Below are positions 23,701 to 38,700 of a stretch of DNA of 64,000 bases, piece by piece. Location: contig OU612065.1 in assembly GCA_914767715.1 (NCBI GenBank), forward strand, positions 24,490,001-24,554,000. Reading direction: 5' to 3'. This DNA is from Membranipora membranacea (Eukaryota > Bryozoa > Gymnolaemata > Cheilostomatida > Membraniporidae). The notes below the pieces were generated by a model. It was given only the letters and a program-made list of their open reading frames with translations. It searched no databases and was not told the origin of the DNA. Made by a program: the position numbers and the translations under genes. Positions within the stretch are counted from its first letter, which is position 1, and every line of letters begins with the position of its first letter.

Positions 23701-26700
23701 GATAATATTGATACAATTCAACTCCAATAGTGTTACTATACAGAACCTACGTAAATAAAGTATGGTATGATAACCAGATGCCCACTATTTAGCAAATAGC
23801 ACCAGGTCCTGATGTGTAGAACTAGAGCTTCAAGTATATCCGGAGTAATACAGAACAGAAACCCAGAACCAGACCGAAACTGTAAAGGGATATTTGTTTC
23901 TGCAGGCTCATGTAATATGGTCGTCGGCAAGCATCAGTCTTCAAGTTTTGCGTATTGAGTTAGGAAAACTGCAAACCTCGCATTGGTTAAAATACAGCAG
24001 CTAGCCCACACCAACATAGCACCGCCACCGTCACAATCCGGTTCATATCTAATACACATAAACGCTCAGCTTTGACAAGAAAGGTAAAGCTGGGGAAACA
24101 GAAAAGCGAACACTCACACAAACCCAACATAAACACACACCAAATACTTACAGGATTTCACGGATAGTGGCTATTCACACCACAGCATACACTGTGCTAG
24201 TGTGTTCAGACGACCGAAAGTAGTTACTTGCGTAGCAGATTACGAAAAAAACTTCCAAAATTATGACCTCTAGCATGTGAGAACTGATATCCACACACTA
24301 TAGAGCTGAATTATGAACTTGCTGCCATAACCTGATTCCTTACTACTATGACAGCATAAGTATACACTTACGATCTATTCACTTCAACTATATTGACTTT
24401 GTCTCTAAGGCAATATTCCACTCCAAGTTTGATTAACTTGTCCACAATTGCCTGTCAGTAGTAGTTTATTGCGTGTGACACTGCTGCGTTGTGAATTAAT
24501 GTGTAACTCTCTTGACACAATCCACTTCCTGCCTGCCGAGCTTTGCGTAACCTGCCTGCTAGTGCACACTTTATAACATGAGTAAATTTGTGTGATGCAT
24601 TCGCAAACATAGATAACCTCTGTATCACACTTGTATATTTACTGTGCTGTGCTTCATGAACTGTCGATGGCTTCCGAATTTCAAGTAATGCAATTATGAT
24701 ACAACTTTTAGTATCATGCCAGTATAGTGTTCATATACAAGGGATAAGACTCTTCAGAGCGTTTATCTATTTTATTTACCAATTTTCACTGATGCCATAT
24801 CTGTGTATCAGTAATTATTACCCGCTGATAAACTCTATTTGGAACACCCTTCGTGTGATAAGCCCTCACAACACAGTTTAGATGAATTATGTTTAACATC
24901 TCGATGCAGTGAATTTAACATTATCATCTCGTCCCCTCAATGTATATTTGTATCTAAGCACCACAGGATTTCAGTGATCATTCGGGTTATCAATCGATCA
25001 ACTTGAATCAGCAAAATATATTTTTTCAACAACGTAATAAATATCAATAAATTGAGTATCAGGAGTTGCTGCCACCAGTACCATAAAATCAGTGGTAAAA
25101 TTGAGGAGAAATCACACTACGCCATAGAAATCAGAGCTATTTATGCCTCAAAACAAGCATGAGGCTGAAACAGAACATTAATAACACTATCAACAGGTAG
25201 ACAGAAATCTAGAAAACTCAACTACATGATTTTTAATTTTAACGGTTCAGCTTAAATATTAGAAAGAAGCAAAGTGCGTAGATAGAAAAGAACTGAGCTG
25301 GATTAGTCCGACAGACTATTATTTGCAGTCAACACATTGAGCAGTTACGGTACTTTGTATAGACAAAAGTCAGACTCGGATCACATTATAGACACGTCAT
25401 ATTATCGTGAAATTCTACAGTTCTGTGCTATAAACACGCGGCTGAGCTAGGGGAGGGGATAGGGCGTACCCACCTTGGCTGTCTATTGAGTTGTTGTTGT
25501 TGGGAAGCTTTTCTCCAGCTTCCAAAGTAGAAGTATCATCTGATTGGTCATCAACTTCATTGGATAGAGATTTGGAGCGCCTAGGTAAAACCTGAAAATA
25601 CAAGATTAAAACAAGTTTAATAATAAAGTTTATAAATATAGTTAAAAAAACAAGAAGAAATATTGACTATTACTATTTAAAATTAAAAAGAGGAGACAAC
25701 TCTTACAATGCGATGACGTTGTGTTGCACAGTACACACGACAGACCACACAAATAATCAGGAACGGAGCGGTGAAAAACCAACAATAAGACAACACAGAC
25801 ACTTGTGTCGATATCAGTATGTAGTGCGGCAAGCACAGCTTGCTGATATGTACAGCAACATTCACTTCACATTGACACTGTTTTGGTTTTGGAGTCAGCC
25901 ACAATTTTTAGGCAGCCTCAGACTCCCAAAACGTACTGGTTATGTCAAACCTTCACACAATACCACTTCTTCTCCTCACATTCTTGGACATGTATCAAGC
26001 AAGATTCAACCACTTCAACCTACTACCGAATCTGCAGCCAACAGCCGCCACTCTAATCAAGAAATACCCGGAGGACAGGGTGGTGCTATCAAATATGCGG
26101 ACATTTTATTACATCTGCATCCTCTACGCTCACTTCTTTTTGGTATTCTTCCTGTACAGAAACTACATCTGGCCAGTGAGAAGGGGATACTAGAAAACAG
26201 AACACAAACTGAAGAGAAGACGTCTACATCAAATGGCTGGGTCAGAAGGAAACGGTCTTCTAGTAGCAAACTGGTATCGTTAATATTTCTCGTGCCATCT
26301 GATCAAAAAATTGGCACCATCCAGTTCAGGGCAGACATCCAAAATAGACTCGAAAGACTATTTGACAACTGTCACCAAGCTCTTGAACTTACAACAAAAG
26401 ACGATACTGAAATTAGGACAACAACTGGAATACTACCAACGGTAGGCGATAAGGTAAAGGTTGCAACTGCTTCTGGAGCAGTTCAATCGACCATAGATGA
26501 GGTTGAGGTAAGCCGCACGACAGCACACAATCAGGCAACAGTTGGAGCAACTACTCAACATCAGATCACCACAGTGCCCGATCTTAACAAGGAAATAACC
26601 ACAACCAGCAATCATCCAGTAGCTGTGACCAGAACTGATAATCCTGGTGAAACAACCACGAACATTAATCAAAATGAGCATACAAGCGTAGTCACAGCTA

Positions 26701-29700
26701 GAGAAACAACTGCTGACAGTGATGTTACAAGTCAGATGACAACTGCTGAATCTATCACTACTATCTCAGGGTCTCGTCGTAAAAGAAAAGTAGACAATGA
26801 GGATGTCTCTGAAACTAGTGTAACAACAGATACCGGAGACAAGAGTGCCCAGTTACAGAGTTCCACTGGTGTGAACAAGGGAGCTGGGAATATGAATCTG
26901 AGCACATTGAAAGTACTGAGTACCATGACAAATGTTCTGGACTCTGTTGACAGATTGTACACGCATAGCCCCCTGACATTTAATGACACCGATACATTTT
27001 CAGCCCTTAACAGTAACAGTAACTGTAACGATAGTATCGCCCAGACAGTGATAATCATTGATATAACAACATCGAAAACTGTGATAGCAAGAAAAAAGCG
27101 TCAGACAAGTCAGCAGGTCAAAGTAGTATTTGCGTTACTGAGAGCAGGTGTCCTGGTAGATGGTGGAGTCATTTTAGCGGAGATAGAAGCTATGTCAGCA
27201 ATGAGTAATGACTTTGGGTACCAGGTAAAGGGTACCAGTATGGATTGGCGCAACGATAATGATGAAACGGAGGCTTTAGCTGATGACGATACAGGTTTTT
27301 GCTGCATACTTTCCATATTCCTAGGTGTAGCCCTGGGTTTAGCAACATTGGGTTTTGTAATTTATGTAATGTATGATAATGACATTGAAAAGAAACAAAG
27401 GAAACAGATGAAGACCCTAGAGGAGGAAACAAAGGTTGAAATGAGACTACAGAGTGACAAAGACGAGCTATTAAAAGAGAATGGGCAACTGAGGAGCAAT
27501 ATTCGAAACCTGGAATCTAAATTGAAAGTAACACCTCATCAGAAAGGACATCAATTCCAAGCAGAGACACCTCCAGGACATGCTAAGGTTCCCCGAGAGC
27601 AGTCTCCCTATCATCAATCGTACTCTAAGTCTAAGACAGCGCACATGTTTCCAACTGAGCAATCACCACCATATTTCCGTCATAGCATACATGAGCAGAC
27701 GCTAAGGGAAGCAGATTTGCAGAGACTTGCAGCTGCCAAACGCTCGTTCTCACTATCAGGAGATGCGATTAGTACAGGCAACCAGCCAACAGGTCATCCA
27801 GTATATCAGAAGTGAGTGGTAATCATAGACTTCATAATACTTTTATTACTATCATTATTATTATTATGGTGATAATACATTCTGTCCGATTTGATTATGA
27901 TGCTTCTGCCATTGTACAGAATACCATGTAAACTATATTATATTACCATGGTTTTCTATAAACTAGGAAATTTGTGTTCAGTAAAATTTCATTTATATTT
28001 TCCAGTACACCGATGCACACGGTGATGACGGTGCCTGCCCGTCTTGATAGTCTGTCTAAGGGAATGGAATCAATTCACCCTAGACCAGCACCAGTGTCCA
28101 GATCTATAGCTCCACCACCAGGCACAGGTAAAAATATTATCTGAGATATCAAGATAAGTTGTAATCCTGGCATAGAAGCCACATTGAGTGGGTGAGAGAT
28201 GACATGATGCATCTGTGTAGTCTTTATTAGAGATTTAGAACATTGACCAGCCATTGAATATTTCAGGAAAACCAGGTCAAATGTTCACTGATGCTGAGAA
28301 ACGCAAAATGTCAAGTCTGAAATCTGAAGCTGGATTGGCCATCCCAGATACATTCAAACCAAAAGCGGTCACTCAACCAGCTAAATCACCACCTGGAAAA
28401 CAACGAACGTTTCCACGGTAAGTACGTTTCCATGGTAAGCGTCACTTGTGTGTTTAAGTAAGTTTGAAAAATATGTCATAATTATCAATGGCTTATCACT
28501 GGCCATCAGGTCGAGGAATATGCAACACTGCATTTTCCAGCCTTATCATTATATTATATATATTAAACTATATATATTATATTACATTATGACTATTGAT
28601 AATTCAATCCACATTATATTTCCTGTGTCCAGCCCAGAGAGAATACTTGGCAAAGACTATCCAAGGAAGAGAGTTAACATGGAGGTTATCAAGAGTAAGT
28701 CAGTCACTTCAGCACACAACCCATCTAACCAAGACCAGCAGAATCATAAGTCCTCACCAAGTGAACCCTCCATCAAACCAAGCCGAGAAAAACCCAGTTC
28801 TGCGGTGAAATCAACAAACACTGATAGGTATGTTGCAAAAAATCAACAAACACTGAAAGGTATGTTGCAAAATGCAAGCCACCTGACTAAACACCGCCTT
28901 ATATTGTGTTTGTTAAATTAACATTTTACAAAAAACATCGGTAATCAAAAAGTTACTTTCTGATTTTCAGCAATCCACAACTACAGAAGTCGCAGAGGAA
29001 GTCTATTCAACCGGCAGAACTAACCCTGGTCAATCTCCTAATGAACATACCCAAGGTATTTTAATATCCTAGGTCTATCTAACCAATTCTCTTCTTCTCA
29101 AAGATTTTTTCTTCTCAAAGATATTTTATCTCTCATAGCTATGCAGTTAATCTTCATTTGATTCCTGATCTTCATTGATATCAAATGATCTTGATTTGAT
29201 AAACTTAATTCAATTCCTTGGATTATAATCTTCATTTTAACTTATCTTAATTCTCAGGCTTTCTTTTTTCATTTACCTCTTTGTTTTTCGGCCCTATTCA
29301 GAAAACATTCCGCGAAGAGTCAAATAAAAAAGTTGTATTCATTCCAAATGCACTACCAAACTCCTTGGTTACTACATCGTCAAAAATCTCTCCTACAATT
29401 TTGTTGACAGGAGTCGGTGATGACTCAGACTGAATTTGATGTGCAGCAAGATAAGAAATCGATAGCACACTATCAAAAAGTTATCAAGGACCTTCAACGA
29501 CAGCTGGAGGCTGAAAAAGTGAAAACTAAACTGACTGGTAAAAAGTTATGATAATATCGAACTTCCTCATTTTGAATGTCTAAATCTCGTGTCGATGACA
29601 CAGTGTCATCAATTCGTTTGGATCATGGAGATAACATGTATATCATAATATATATATAAATAACTGTAATGGTTGGATGATGCCATGTTGGTGTGATAGA

Positions 29701-32700
29701 GTTTTGATTGTCAAAATTGCAGAGAAACCAAAAGGAGCAGCTGCCATTAGTGCTGAGTTACCTCTATCGGCGAGGACATCTTCACACGATCAAGTGTTGA
29801 GTAGAAAACCCTCAAACACTGAGAGAAGCCAAGGTGACAAACCAAGGCATCCAAGGTAGGCTTTTTCAGAACCATGATTGGGTATGAAGAGCTAGATTCA
29901 GGGCTATTTGACAAATCACAGTCATCATGAAAATCATTCCTAGGCAAACATTATTATTTTATTTTGCTTTTTTATTATGTTTAATTTTCAGTCAATTAAC
30001 TTTTAGCCACAGGTAAACCAAAATATTTTCAGGGGTCCGATGTCAAGAAATGAAGAGAAATTTGCCAAGGCGACCAAACATTTCCTAGAGGAGATAGGTC
30101 CGGTACTGAGTGATATGGGGTTCAAGATAGTCGATGCAGGACGAGGTCAAGGGTCAAGGAGGAGGGATTTAGTGCAGCAGGAGATTCCCCCTAAACCCTC
30201 CGTGGAGGTGAGAGAAAACATCTTGACACGCTATGATTTTTGCTACAGCCTCCTAGAGTTGCAAGAAGTCATCTTCTGCTTGATCAATATTGACTATCAT
30301 TAAATTATCATCTGCAAGTCTGTTCCACTAGACCATTCAGATCAAAATTGTTGGGTAGAATTTGCTTGTATTCTTGACTTTGTCCTGCTTTTAGGAGTTG
30401 AGACAGTCTTTGTCAGAACTATACAAGTCGGCGCACACCCACACACCAGACGCAGTAGAACTGTTTCAGACTGGGTTAAGTTTACCAACAATAGCAAGAG
30501 TTCTAAATGCACCAGAAGATAAAGTTGCAACCCTTCTTGTAGATGCCTACATGAAAGAAGGTGGGTACTCCATACAAATTCCCCTAGCCAAGGTCTAAAG
30601 TTTAGTCACTCAATGACCCGATTCATCCCCAGTTCAGATCGGTGCATCAGAGCAAGCCTCCATTGTTAACCACTGATGTTGATAAGATAGTGGGAACACA
30701 CAATAGGGCTGGAACTACTGATTACGGTCTGTCATAGCCTGCATGTGCCAAAAACAAGCATTGCAAGTGGGCGAACAACACAACCGCAAAATCATGAATC
30801 CTTGGTAAACTCTCCACAAATGAACATACAAACGAGTGCAGTTTTAATATATTATTAGGAAATACTCTGAGAAAACCGAAATGACCAGCTGAGTCACTAC
30901 ATATAAAGCATAAGAGTAACAATACGCGGTTTTAACAATCCTCTAAGCAAAAATATAATTCTCTCTCTTTTCAGGAAACTTGGACGCAGAGCGTTTGTTG
31001 AGTGAACTGAATATCTCTATGGAACAAGCAGTAGCGGTTAGAAACTTTCTAAGAAATCACAAAGTCAAAACTAAGGATGATATAATCACAAATATGCCTC
31101 AAAATCTCAGAATCACGCCACAAGTGGTGAATCTCGCCATTGCTCTCATTCACAATAAATACATTTAGGTAAATTCTAATTCAAAACAGGACTGAAGCAA
31201 CATTGTTCTCAGAAATTATAAAGTGTAACTTTATATTACTATGGATAAGTGACCTACGAAGATTTGAAGGAAATAAATACGGAAATCCATAACAAAAGCT
31301 TGGTTAACAATTAGCAGGGAGTAAAAATCATCTTGTTCATCATGTTCATACTGATCTTCACAAAGAGGGAGCACACACTCTCGGTCTCATCTCTCGCTCA
31401 CCTTAGGCGGCTGTGTTGACTTTTGTTGGTGTATTATGGCAGCCATATTCTCATAAGGGTCGTCGTCATCAATGTCAAGCCCAGAGCTAGAAGCTGAGAG
31501 TTCAGATGGGAATATGAAGCGTTTCTCACTTTGCGGTGGTACAGAGAGTATCAGTCTATCCTGGAAGGTCTGACTCAGAGACGGGTTGTATCCCTGTGAA
31601 CATAAAAAAAATTAATAATAAGCTTAAGTAAAACTGTATCACACTCACAAGTAGACATGAGTCAATTAGTATATACAACTAAGTACAAAATGACGACTTT
31701 GGTCATCATATCCACCTTGTCTAAAATGAAGGTTCAGACAATTCCTTTACAATTGTATCCCGGTACTTCCTACTCAATATTTGTGTGATGAAAGTTTAGA
31801 GCAGCAGTATGGTTGATTCACAGCTTACCCTGGAATTGAGTATCTCCGTGCTTCTAGAATTGAACCCTGATTCAAAGCTGACAGCCACGTAATCAGAGCT
31901 TTTTCTGAGCAGCTGAGAGTCGACCCCTCCTAATTGTTCATTCAGTGATGGGGCGGTGGGTGTGCGGGGAGGTTTCTTTGGTCCCTGCTAAAAAAAAACA
32001 AAGAATAAAATTAAAGTTTTTGGAACATGAATGAAACGGAATTTTGGAAAAGATTATATAGATATATTGTTCAGGTGGCACCATTATATAATTATTTATG
32101 ACTATAAGAGGTAAGTAAAAAAGCTGATTACTTACTGTGGTTATAGAGTTGAGATCTGGGGTGCTTCTGAAGTTTGTCAGGTTAACATAAATATGTCCAA
32201 GATGTCTTCTTTTCCCACCGAGTTCTAAAACAAAAAGTTTTTCCCACTATATGGCCTGCTACCCTACTCTAAGCGAGTAGATACTATAAGCATAATACAA
32301 GATGTTTGGTCAATTACATCAATCTCAATATTTATCTTCAGGTAGTTATATTGATACTATTACATCATCATCATATTGTGAGGTCATCTGTCCAGGCTAA
32401 TCAAGGTACCACTTATAGACTAGAAGGTCAATTAGCAGTAAATTATCAGTGAGTGTTGATAAAGACAAGGCTTACCTGGTGATAGACTTTCTGGGCTATT
32501 ATAGACGGAATCTTGACTCTGATAAGATCCATTCATAGAACTGAAAACAGAAAATCAAGTCAGTATAAGATGCGGGAGTTATGGTCTCGAGTCATAAGCA
32601 TATAGAGGGAGGGTAACTCTCATATCAAAGCTATTAAATGATATTACACTAAGAATCATACCGTGCAGATAGATAATGATAAAAAGTGCTCTATGAAAAG

Positions 32701-35700
32701 AAATCAATTGGATTGTGGAGGATTACATACCTGTTATTGAACACAGACTCCGGGGAGAGCATTGGAGGAGAGCCATACATCCAGTGATCACTATCAACAC
32801 CTAGCACAGGACATGGCACTGGTACTTTATCATACAGCGAGTCCATTTCCTCACTTTCAGATGACTGAATCCTATGACGCCCGCTGTCACCAGACTGATG
32901 CCTAGCAGGCAGCCTGTCATAGACTGGCTCAGTATCAGTATAATTTGAATTTCCACTTGAGTTGAGCGACTTGGGCACAGGAACATAGAAATGCTCTTTA
33001 TCAGGGTCAGGGGAAGGTGTGGTTAATTGATACTCATGATTGTCTTCATCTCTATAAGAAGTCATCCTACCGCCGGAAACATAACTCTCATTTTTGAGAG
33101 TATCATCATCACCATTGTTCTTCAATATTTCTGGGCTAGTAGTATCAGATAGCTTCATATAGTTATCATTGTTTGATTGTCCGGAGTCTTCATCCTCGTC
33201 TCTGTCGGAGACAGGAAGTTGTACCATGTAGTCATGATGATTGGCTGGTGACTCAGTCAGCGACATGTATAGATGAATGTTTGGTGTTTGTGCAGAACCA
33301 GATCGGCTTCTCGTGCTTTGATAAGGTGGTGAGACCATACCATGACTGCTGGTAGATGATCGGTGGTGGTGTTGGTGTTGCTCTGAGCTGCGTCGGTTTG
33401 ATGGTGACATATTGTTGGTTTGCGAGTGGCTGTGTTCTGAACGATGGTTGTCAGTTCTGGTGGAAAGCTGTTTATGTTGTGATGCATGTTGACATGAGTG
33501 ACATTTCCTTGTTCTAGCTGATATATCAGTAACATCTGTAAGATATGAGCAATCATCAAATTAATGTCAAAATAATGTGAAAGTCATGTGGAGATACAGC
33601 TTCCACTGTCGCATAAACAATATGATAAATGCCAAATGTCATATCTCAAACCGTGAATAGATTAGTTACTGAAATGATAAATCTACAGACCAAACATTTT
33701 TTTTATTATCTACTTACCACCTCGATGGCCATGCTGCTGGCTATGTTGACTATGCTGATGTGTATATTGGTGATGTCCAGGATCTGATATCTTGTTGTGA
33801 ATGTATTGGCTGTGAGGATTATGACCATGAGTGACACTGTTATGGCTATGCCCTGCAGTGTGATTATGACTGATTTTGCTGTGATTATGTTGATGGTGAT
33901 GTGATGTCTGGCTGGTTGACATACCACTAGCATGGTGCTGATGTCTGCTACAGACATGAGATCTGTCAGATCTGCGCAAATCTCCCCTGCCTGGAAACAT
34001 TAATAAATAATAACTTTGTTAACAGCCATCTAAATTATAAAGTTAAAAGTTAACTAAATCTGGGCATATCTAAACAAGCTGGCTGTTGTCTATTTGTATC
34101 TAATCATTAAAGTTTTGTGAATACAATAACCATCAAGCCATTCATTGATCCTTGAAGTAAAAAATAGAACTTACTGGAGCCGTTAGAGTTGCGAGCTGCT
34201 GTTGATCTGACAAAGTCTTGAGGTGGTGGAGAGGAGCTGCCTGAGGTTTGACCTGAGGATGACCTCTCTCTGACCCTTCTGTGATGAGAGGATGTGGTAC
34301 CATCTACAGAAAATATAGCAGGAATGTAAACAAAAATAACCAACGCTTTATATTTCCTGGAACTCTAAGACTGATCATAAAAACATGAAACCCTCACAGC
34401 TCTCAACATATCAAGACTTTTGTTTATTAGTTAAAAGTTGTCTGCACATGAATGTATGAAAGACAACTCCCTAACTCAACTTTTTCTAAAAAGTACAAAA
34501 TTAAGGTGGGTACTATTCGATCATATGTATGACTCAACTCTTACCTTTGCTACATGGCTTGCTACATGGCTTGCCATGTTTACAGAGTTTGATTCTTGGC
34601 GTAGACCTCTTCTCTCTAGGTGCATCCCTAGAGGAGGTTGAAGTCTTTGATGTCTTTCTTTCGGTGCTAACAACGGACTCCTCGCCAAGGCAATGATATA
34701 AATTCTCCTGGCCTGAAACCATGGAAAGATGTTTTTGTGTGTACAATCATGAACAGGACATTCCACATACAGAAACGTGAACAAAGTATTAGTGTCGTCA
34801 AGTGCACAGGTATTCAAATTGACACTGCAACAAAAGTTCAAGTGGACACTTTTACGTACACCGCATCAAGTCATGTTAAAGACCAGACAACTACTTGGGA
34901 TGAAATAAAGTAACCAGGGCTTCAATTGGTTTCAGTGATGCCATCTTCAACAAAAAATTGTATTTTTGTCACATTTTGGGAAAAAGGGACTGAAAAGTTT
35001 TTACGTCTTGAGTACTGTAATACCATAGCAATATGGTTGCAGGGCAATTTATGACCACATATCAATAACTACAATTATCACAAGGAACCCGATTGATTGA
35101 AGTGAGGTTTCCGGCTAGTGTCAAAATTAACTTTCATTTTCATGTCACCAGAAAATTGGCTGGTTTATTTGAAGCTTACGCAAGCTTTAAGTAATTTATG
35201 GATAAAGTCAATCAGAACAAACAGATAAGTAGTATCCTAGACATAAATGTTCGCAATTTTTTGCAGTCGTGTTACTGTTAGCTTTAACTGTACCATGTGT
35301 GTGATCACCTAAACCCAAGAACATTTACAGATCAGCCATACGATAAACAAACGATCTGAAGCTGATATAACCACCATAAGATGAGACCTGTAGGGGCAAC
35401 AACCTTCCTGATCGTATTATGATTCATAACAATGCTTGTATAACTAGACAGACACATTTGGTGAAATGCTTGTATTGGCAGTCGAACAACCTGCTAGAAC
35501 TAGTCAGAAGTCAAGTATGCTGGTATACAATGTGATATAACGATCTTCTTCTAGTCTAGGATGGACCTTGATCAAGTTTATTCCATTTTCCTGCATTCTA
35601 GTCGCAGGCAGAGGTGCTTGCCTTTGCCTGCGGCATGACCAGTGAATGGGGAGCAGCTCCAAATGCAGGCAAATGGACCAAACTTGGTCTAGGATGGACC

Positions 35701-38700
35701 TCAGCTTCAGCAAAATGCACTATAACGCTAAATCAATATCTAGGCGAGAGTCTTTCCGCTGACTTCTGATAAGAGTTTTCTTGTCGTCAGAATAAGGCAT
35801 GTCAGTTTCAATTGAATATTGTTGTATCACACAATAAACATCATAATCTCTTGGACCAAAATCAACATCCTCTTAATTGAGAAACTCAATAAACTTTTAA
35901 TTATTTGTTGCTTGGCTGTTAGGCTGTAGGCAGAAAGATCTCTGAAAATCAATTTCATAGGCTTAAAAACCTGATACAATCAACAGGCATGGGTGAAGTA
36001 CTTTCAACAAAAGTTGAAAATTGCAACACCCTATCTAATTCCAACACAAACATTATTCAATGATGGAGTGATCAGATCGTGAGCCCATTACAGCTACATC
36101 CAGTATGAACTAAAGCACACTAAAAGCAAAGTATCCTCTTAAGGTGTGACCCAGACTATTATCCATTAGAAATGAGTAGCAAATCCATGTTATGAATCTC
36201 TAATCTTTCATTTAATGTCTCCACATAACAAGACATAAAAACTGCACACTAAAGGACAGGACATTAGCTGGAGAGGCTCGGTTGTTTTATTGCCGATCAC
36301 CGTCTCTCAATGGCGCTTAAGCTGGATAATTTGCACCCAAAAAGATGATAATGTGTTATATTATATCATATTATATTATAATGTTTTATTTTATCTCACC
36401 TCTGACTACCAGTAGCAAGCTATCGGCCACAGCACTGTTCTGACTCTGAAGAAACTCTTCGACTGTCAGGTTATTTTTATCTTTGATTGTCTTATCGATA
36501 CCTGTTATAAAAGAAATCAGAGAAGTTCATAAAATCTCAGCTCTAATTTTCACTGAGATTAAAGGTACAGCGTCCTAGGTCGTGGGGTGTGGGGGTGAGA
36601 AAAAAACCCGTCCAGGGACTTGTTACATGCATGTCAACACTATGGTTTTCATTTTTTATCCCTCCACGTCAGACACAAGCAATAACAAAGCTGCTCAATC
36701 AATTACATCATCGAAAAACACTCATCAGTTCGAACCAAGGATAACAGGTCTTGTGATCTTTGAGTTACACAAGAAGAAAAGGCCAAAAATTCCACCCTAT
36801 AGTCTAACTTCTTGGTTATTCATACTGTGTCATGGAATGATATGATGTGCCATTATAAAAACATGACAAGACAAGGAACTTGGATGAAACACAAGAAGAC
36901 GTGGGAGCAACAAGACTGTTGACTGGACAAAAAGCAAACAAATCACTGTGTTCAATCAACATATCGACTCTCCCTGGTCTTTTTGTTGCTGGACAAAGTA
37001 TGATTTGGGTTGTATAATCAGAGAGCACTCAAAACTGGCAAACATGTTTTATGAACCCTAGGCTGACCGCCTAGCCTGATCGGCTTCGTTAATAAACTGA
37101 ATAAAATTATTGAATAATTTGGAACTGATCATTTGGCGAATTGAAAGTCATTAGACCATATACCCAATCAGTATGAAACAAGGGCAGCCAAGCATGTGCT
37201 TGTGACTGGGTAACATGGCTTATTACTGACTTAGAAACCCCAAAAACTGTTACAAAAGAAATACAGCCATTCAAAATAGACTTTGGGAGTTTGAAGGAGC
37301 GGATAGTGAGAAGGAAATTATCCAAATCCTCAAATTACCGGATTGTGTGAGCAGCTTGATGACTTCCACTTTGCCATACATAACAGCTTCATGGAGAGCG
37401 GATCCGTTCATAGTCTGCAATAATATCAAGTACAAATGTGTTAAAATTACAGCTTTCTCCTAGTTTCACTGCAGGACAAAGATCATTTAGATGCAAACGC
37501 TTTAATATTGGGGTGCAGCTGGCGGGTTTATGGGGCAGAATAACATTTTGATTGGATCTGCCTCATTTTTAAGATATTATCAGATCATCAAGTGTGCCAA
37601 GGGCAAACTATGAGCCAGCTTCCAGACTGTAGCAGTCATCGTGATGATCATAAATTGAGTTCAATGTCTGAGAAAGGCGTGACCACAAAATCTTATTAGA
37701 TCATTAGCTGGCTGAAGATTATGATATATTACATTAGATGAAGTTTGCTGACTCAAGGTTTATTTTGACTAACTGATCAGAAGACTGCTGATCATGTGGC
37801 GAAACAAGTCAGCAGTATTACGCATTTAGACTTATGTTTGATGTGCACTAGCTGCCTTTACTTTGATACCAGGAAGGAATCCTAGAAATGATAATGACGG
37901 CCCTGGCCAACCTCAGCTATTTCTTATGATGGCTTGTGGTTTGGATGTCCATAAACTCAAAAGCTGACTTTGAAGTTGCAAATTTTAACATTAATAGAAA
38001 ACGCTTTTACTGCCAGCGCCGAGAAACAGGAAATTCATTTCAAATCCAGACTACAGAAGCATCAACATTTGTAGCAAAACAAACATGATGAGTAGCCTGA
38101 GTATAGCGATTCTGGTAATCTCCAGGAGCTAAGCGGACACTGAGTCATGTTCTGTTGGTTTTTCATAAATCGTGGGGATTATTGTCTGTGATGTGTCGTT
38201 TCATGATCATAAATTGTTTGCGTAACACCTTCTATCTCTACAGCTTGAGAATATCAATTAGGGAAACCACACTCTTGCATTCTAAATTTATTTAACAAAG
38301 CCCTGTAGTTGGGATACTGGAGCCACCGAGTCTCATGCTAGCGTATACAATATTTGAAATAAGTCATTGGTGGTTTTCAACAGATTGAATCATGTGAATC
38401 GTACCCTAGATTGGACCCTGACCAAACAGGGAAGCCAGTCATATGTTCTTGAAGCTATTCCGTTGGCAAATATGATGTCAACTTGACAAGACTACAGCGG
38501 ATCATATTTCAATATGCATGACTGATTTTTATGCAAAAAAAGATGATTTCAAAGTTAGTGCGGGTGAATCACTACTGGTGTTATGATTGGGAAATCCTGG
38601 TGTTATAAGAGATTAGCAGAGATGTTACATTGACAGTGCCCCAGGGTGAATCACCGCCTACATAACCAAGACATAGATTATCTCTATAGATAAACAAATA

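Noticed and set aside
26433-27432. Several minus-strand open frames opposite the nested gene's first exon
   Set aside because: They are antisense shadows of a Thr-rich coding exon.
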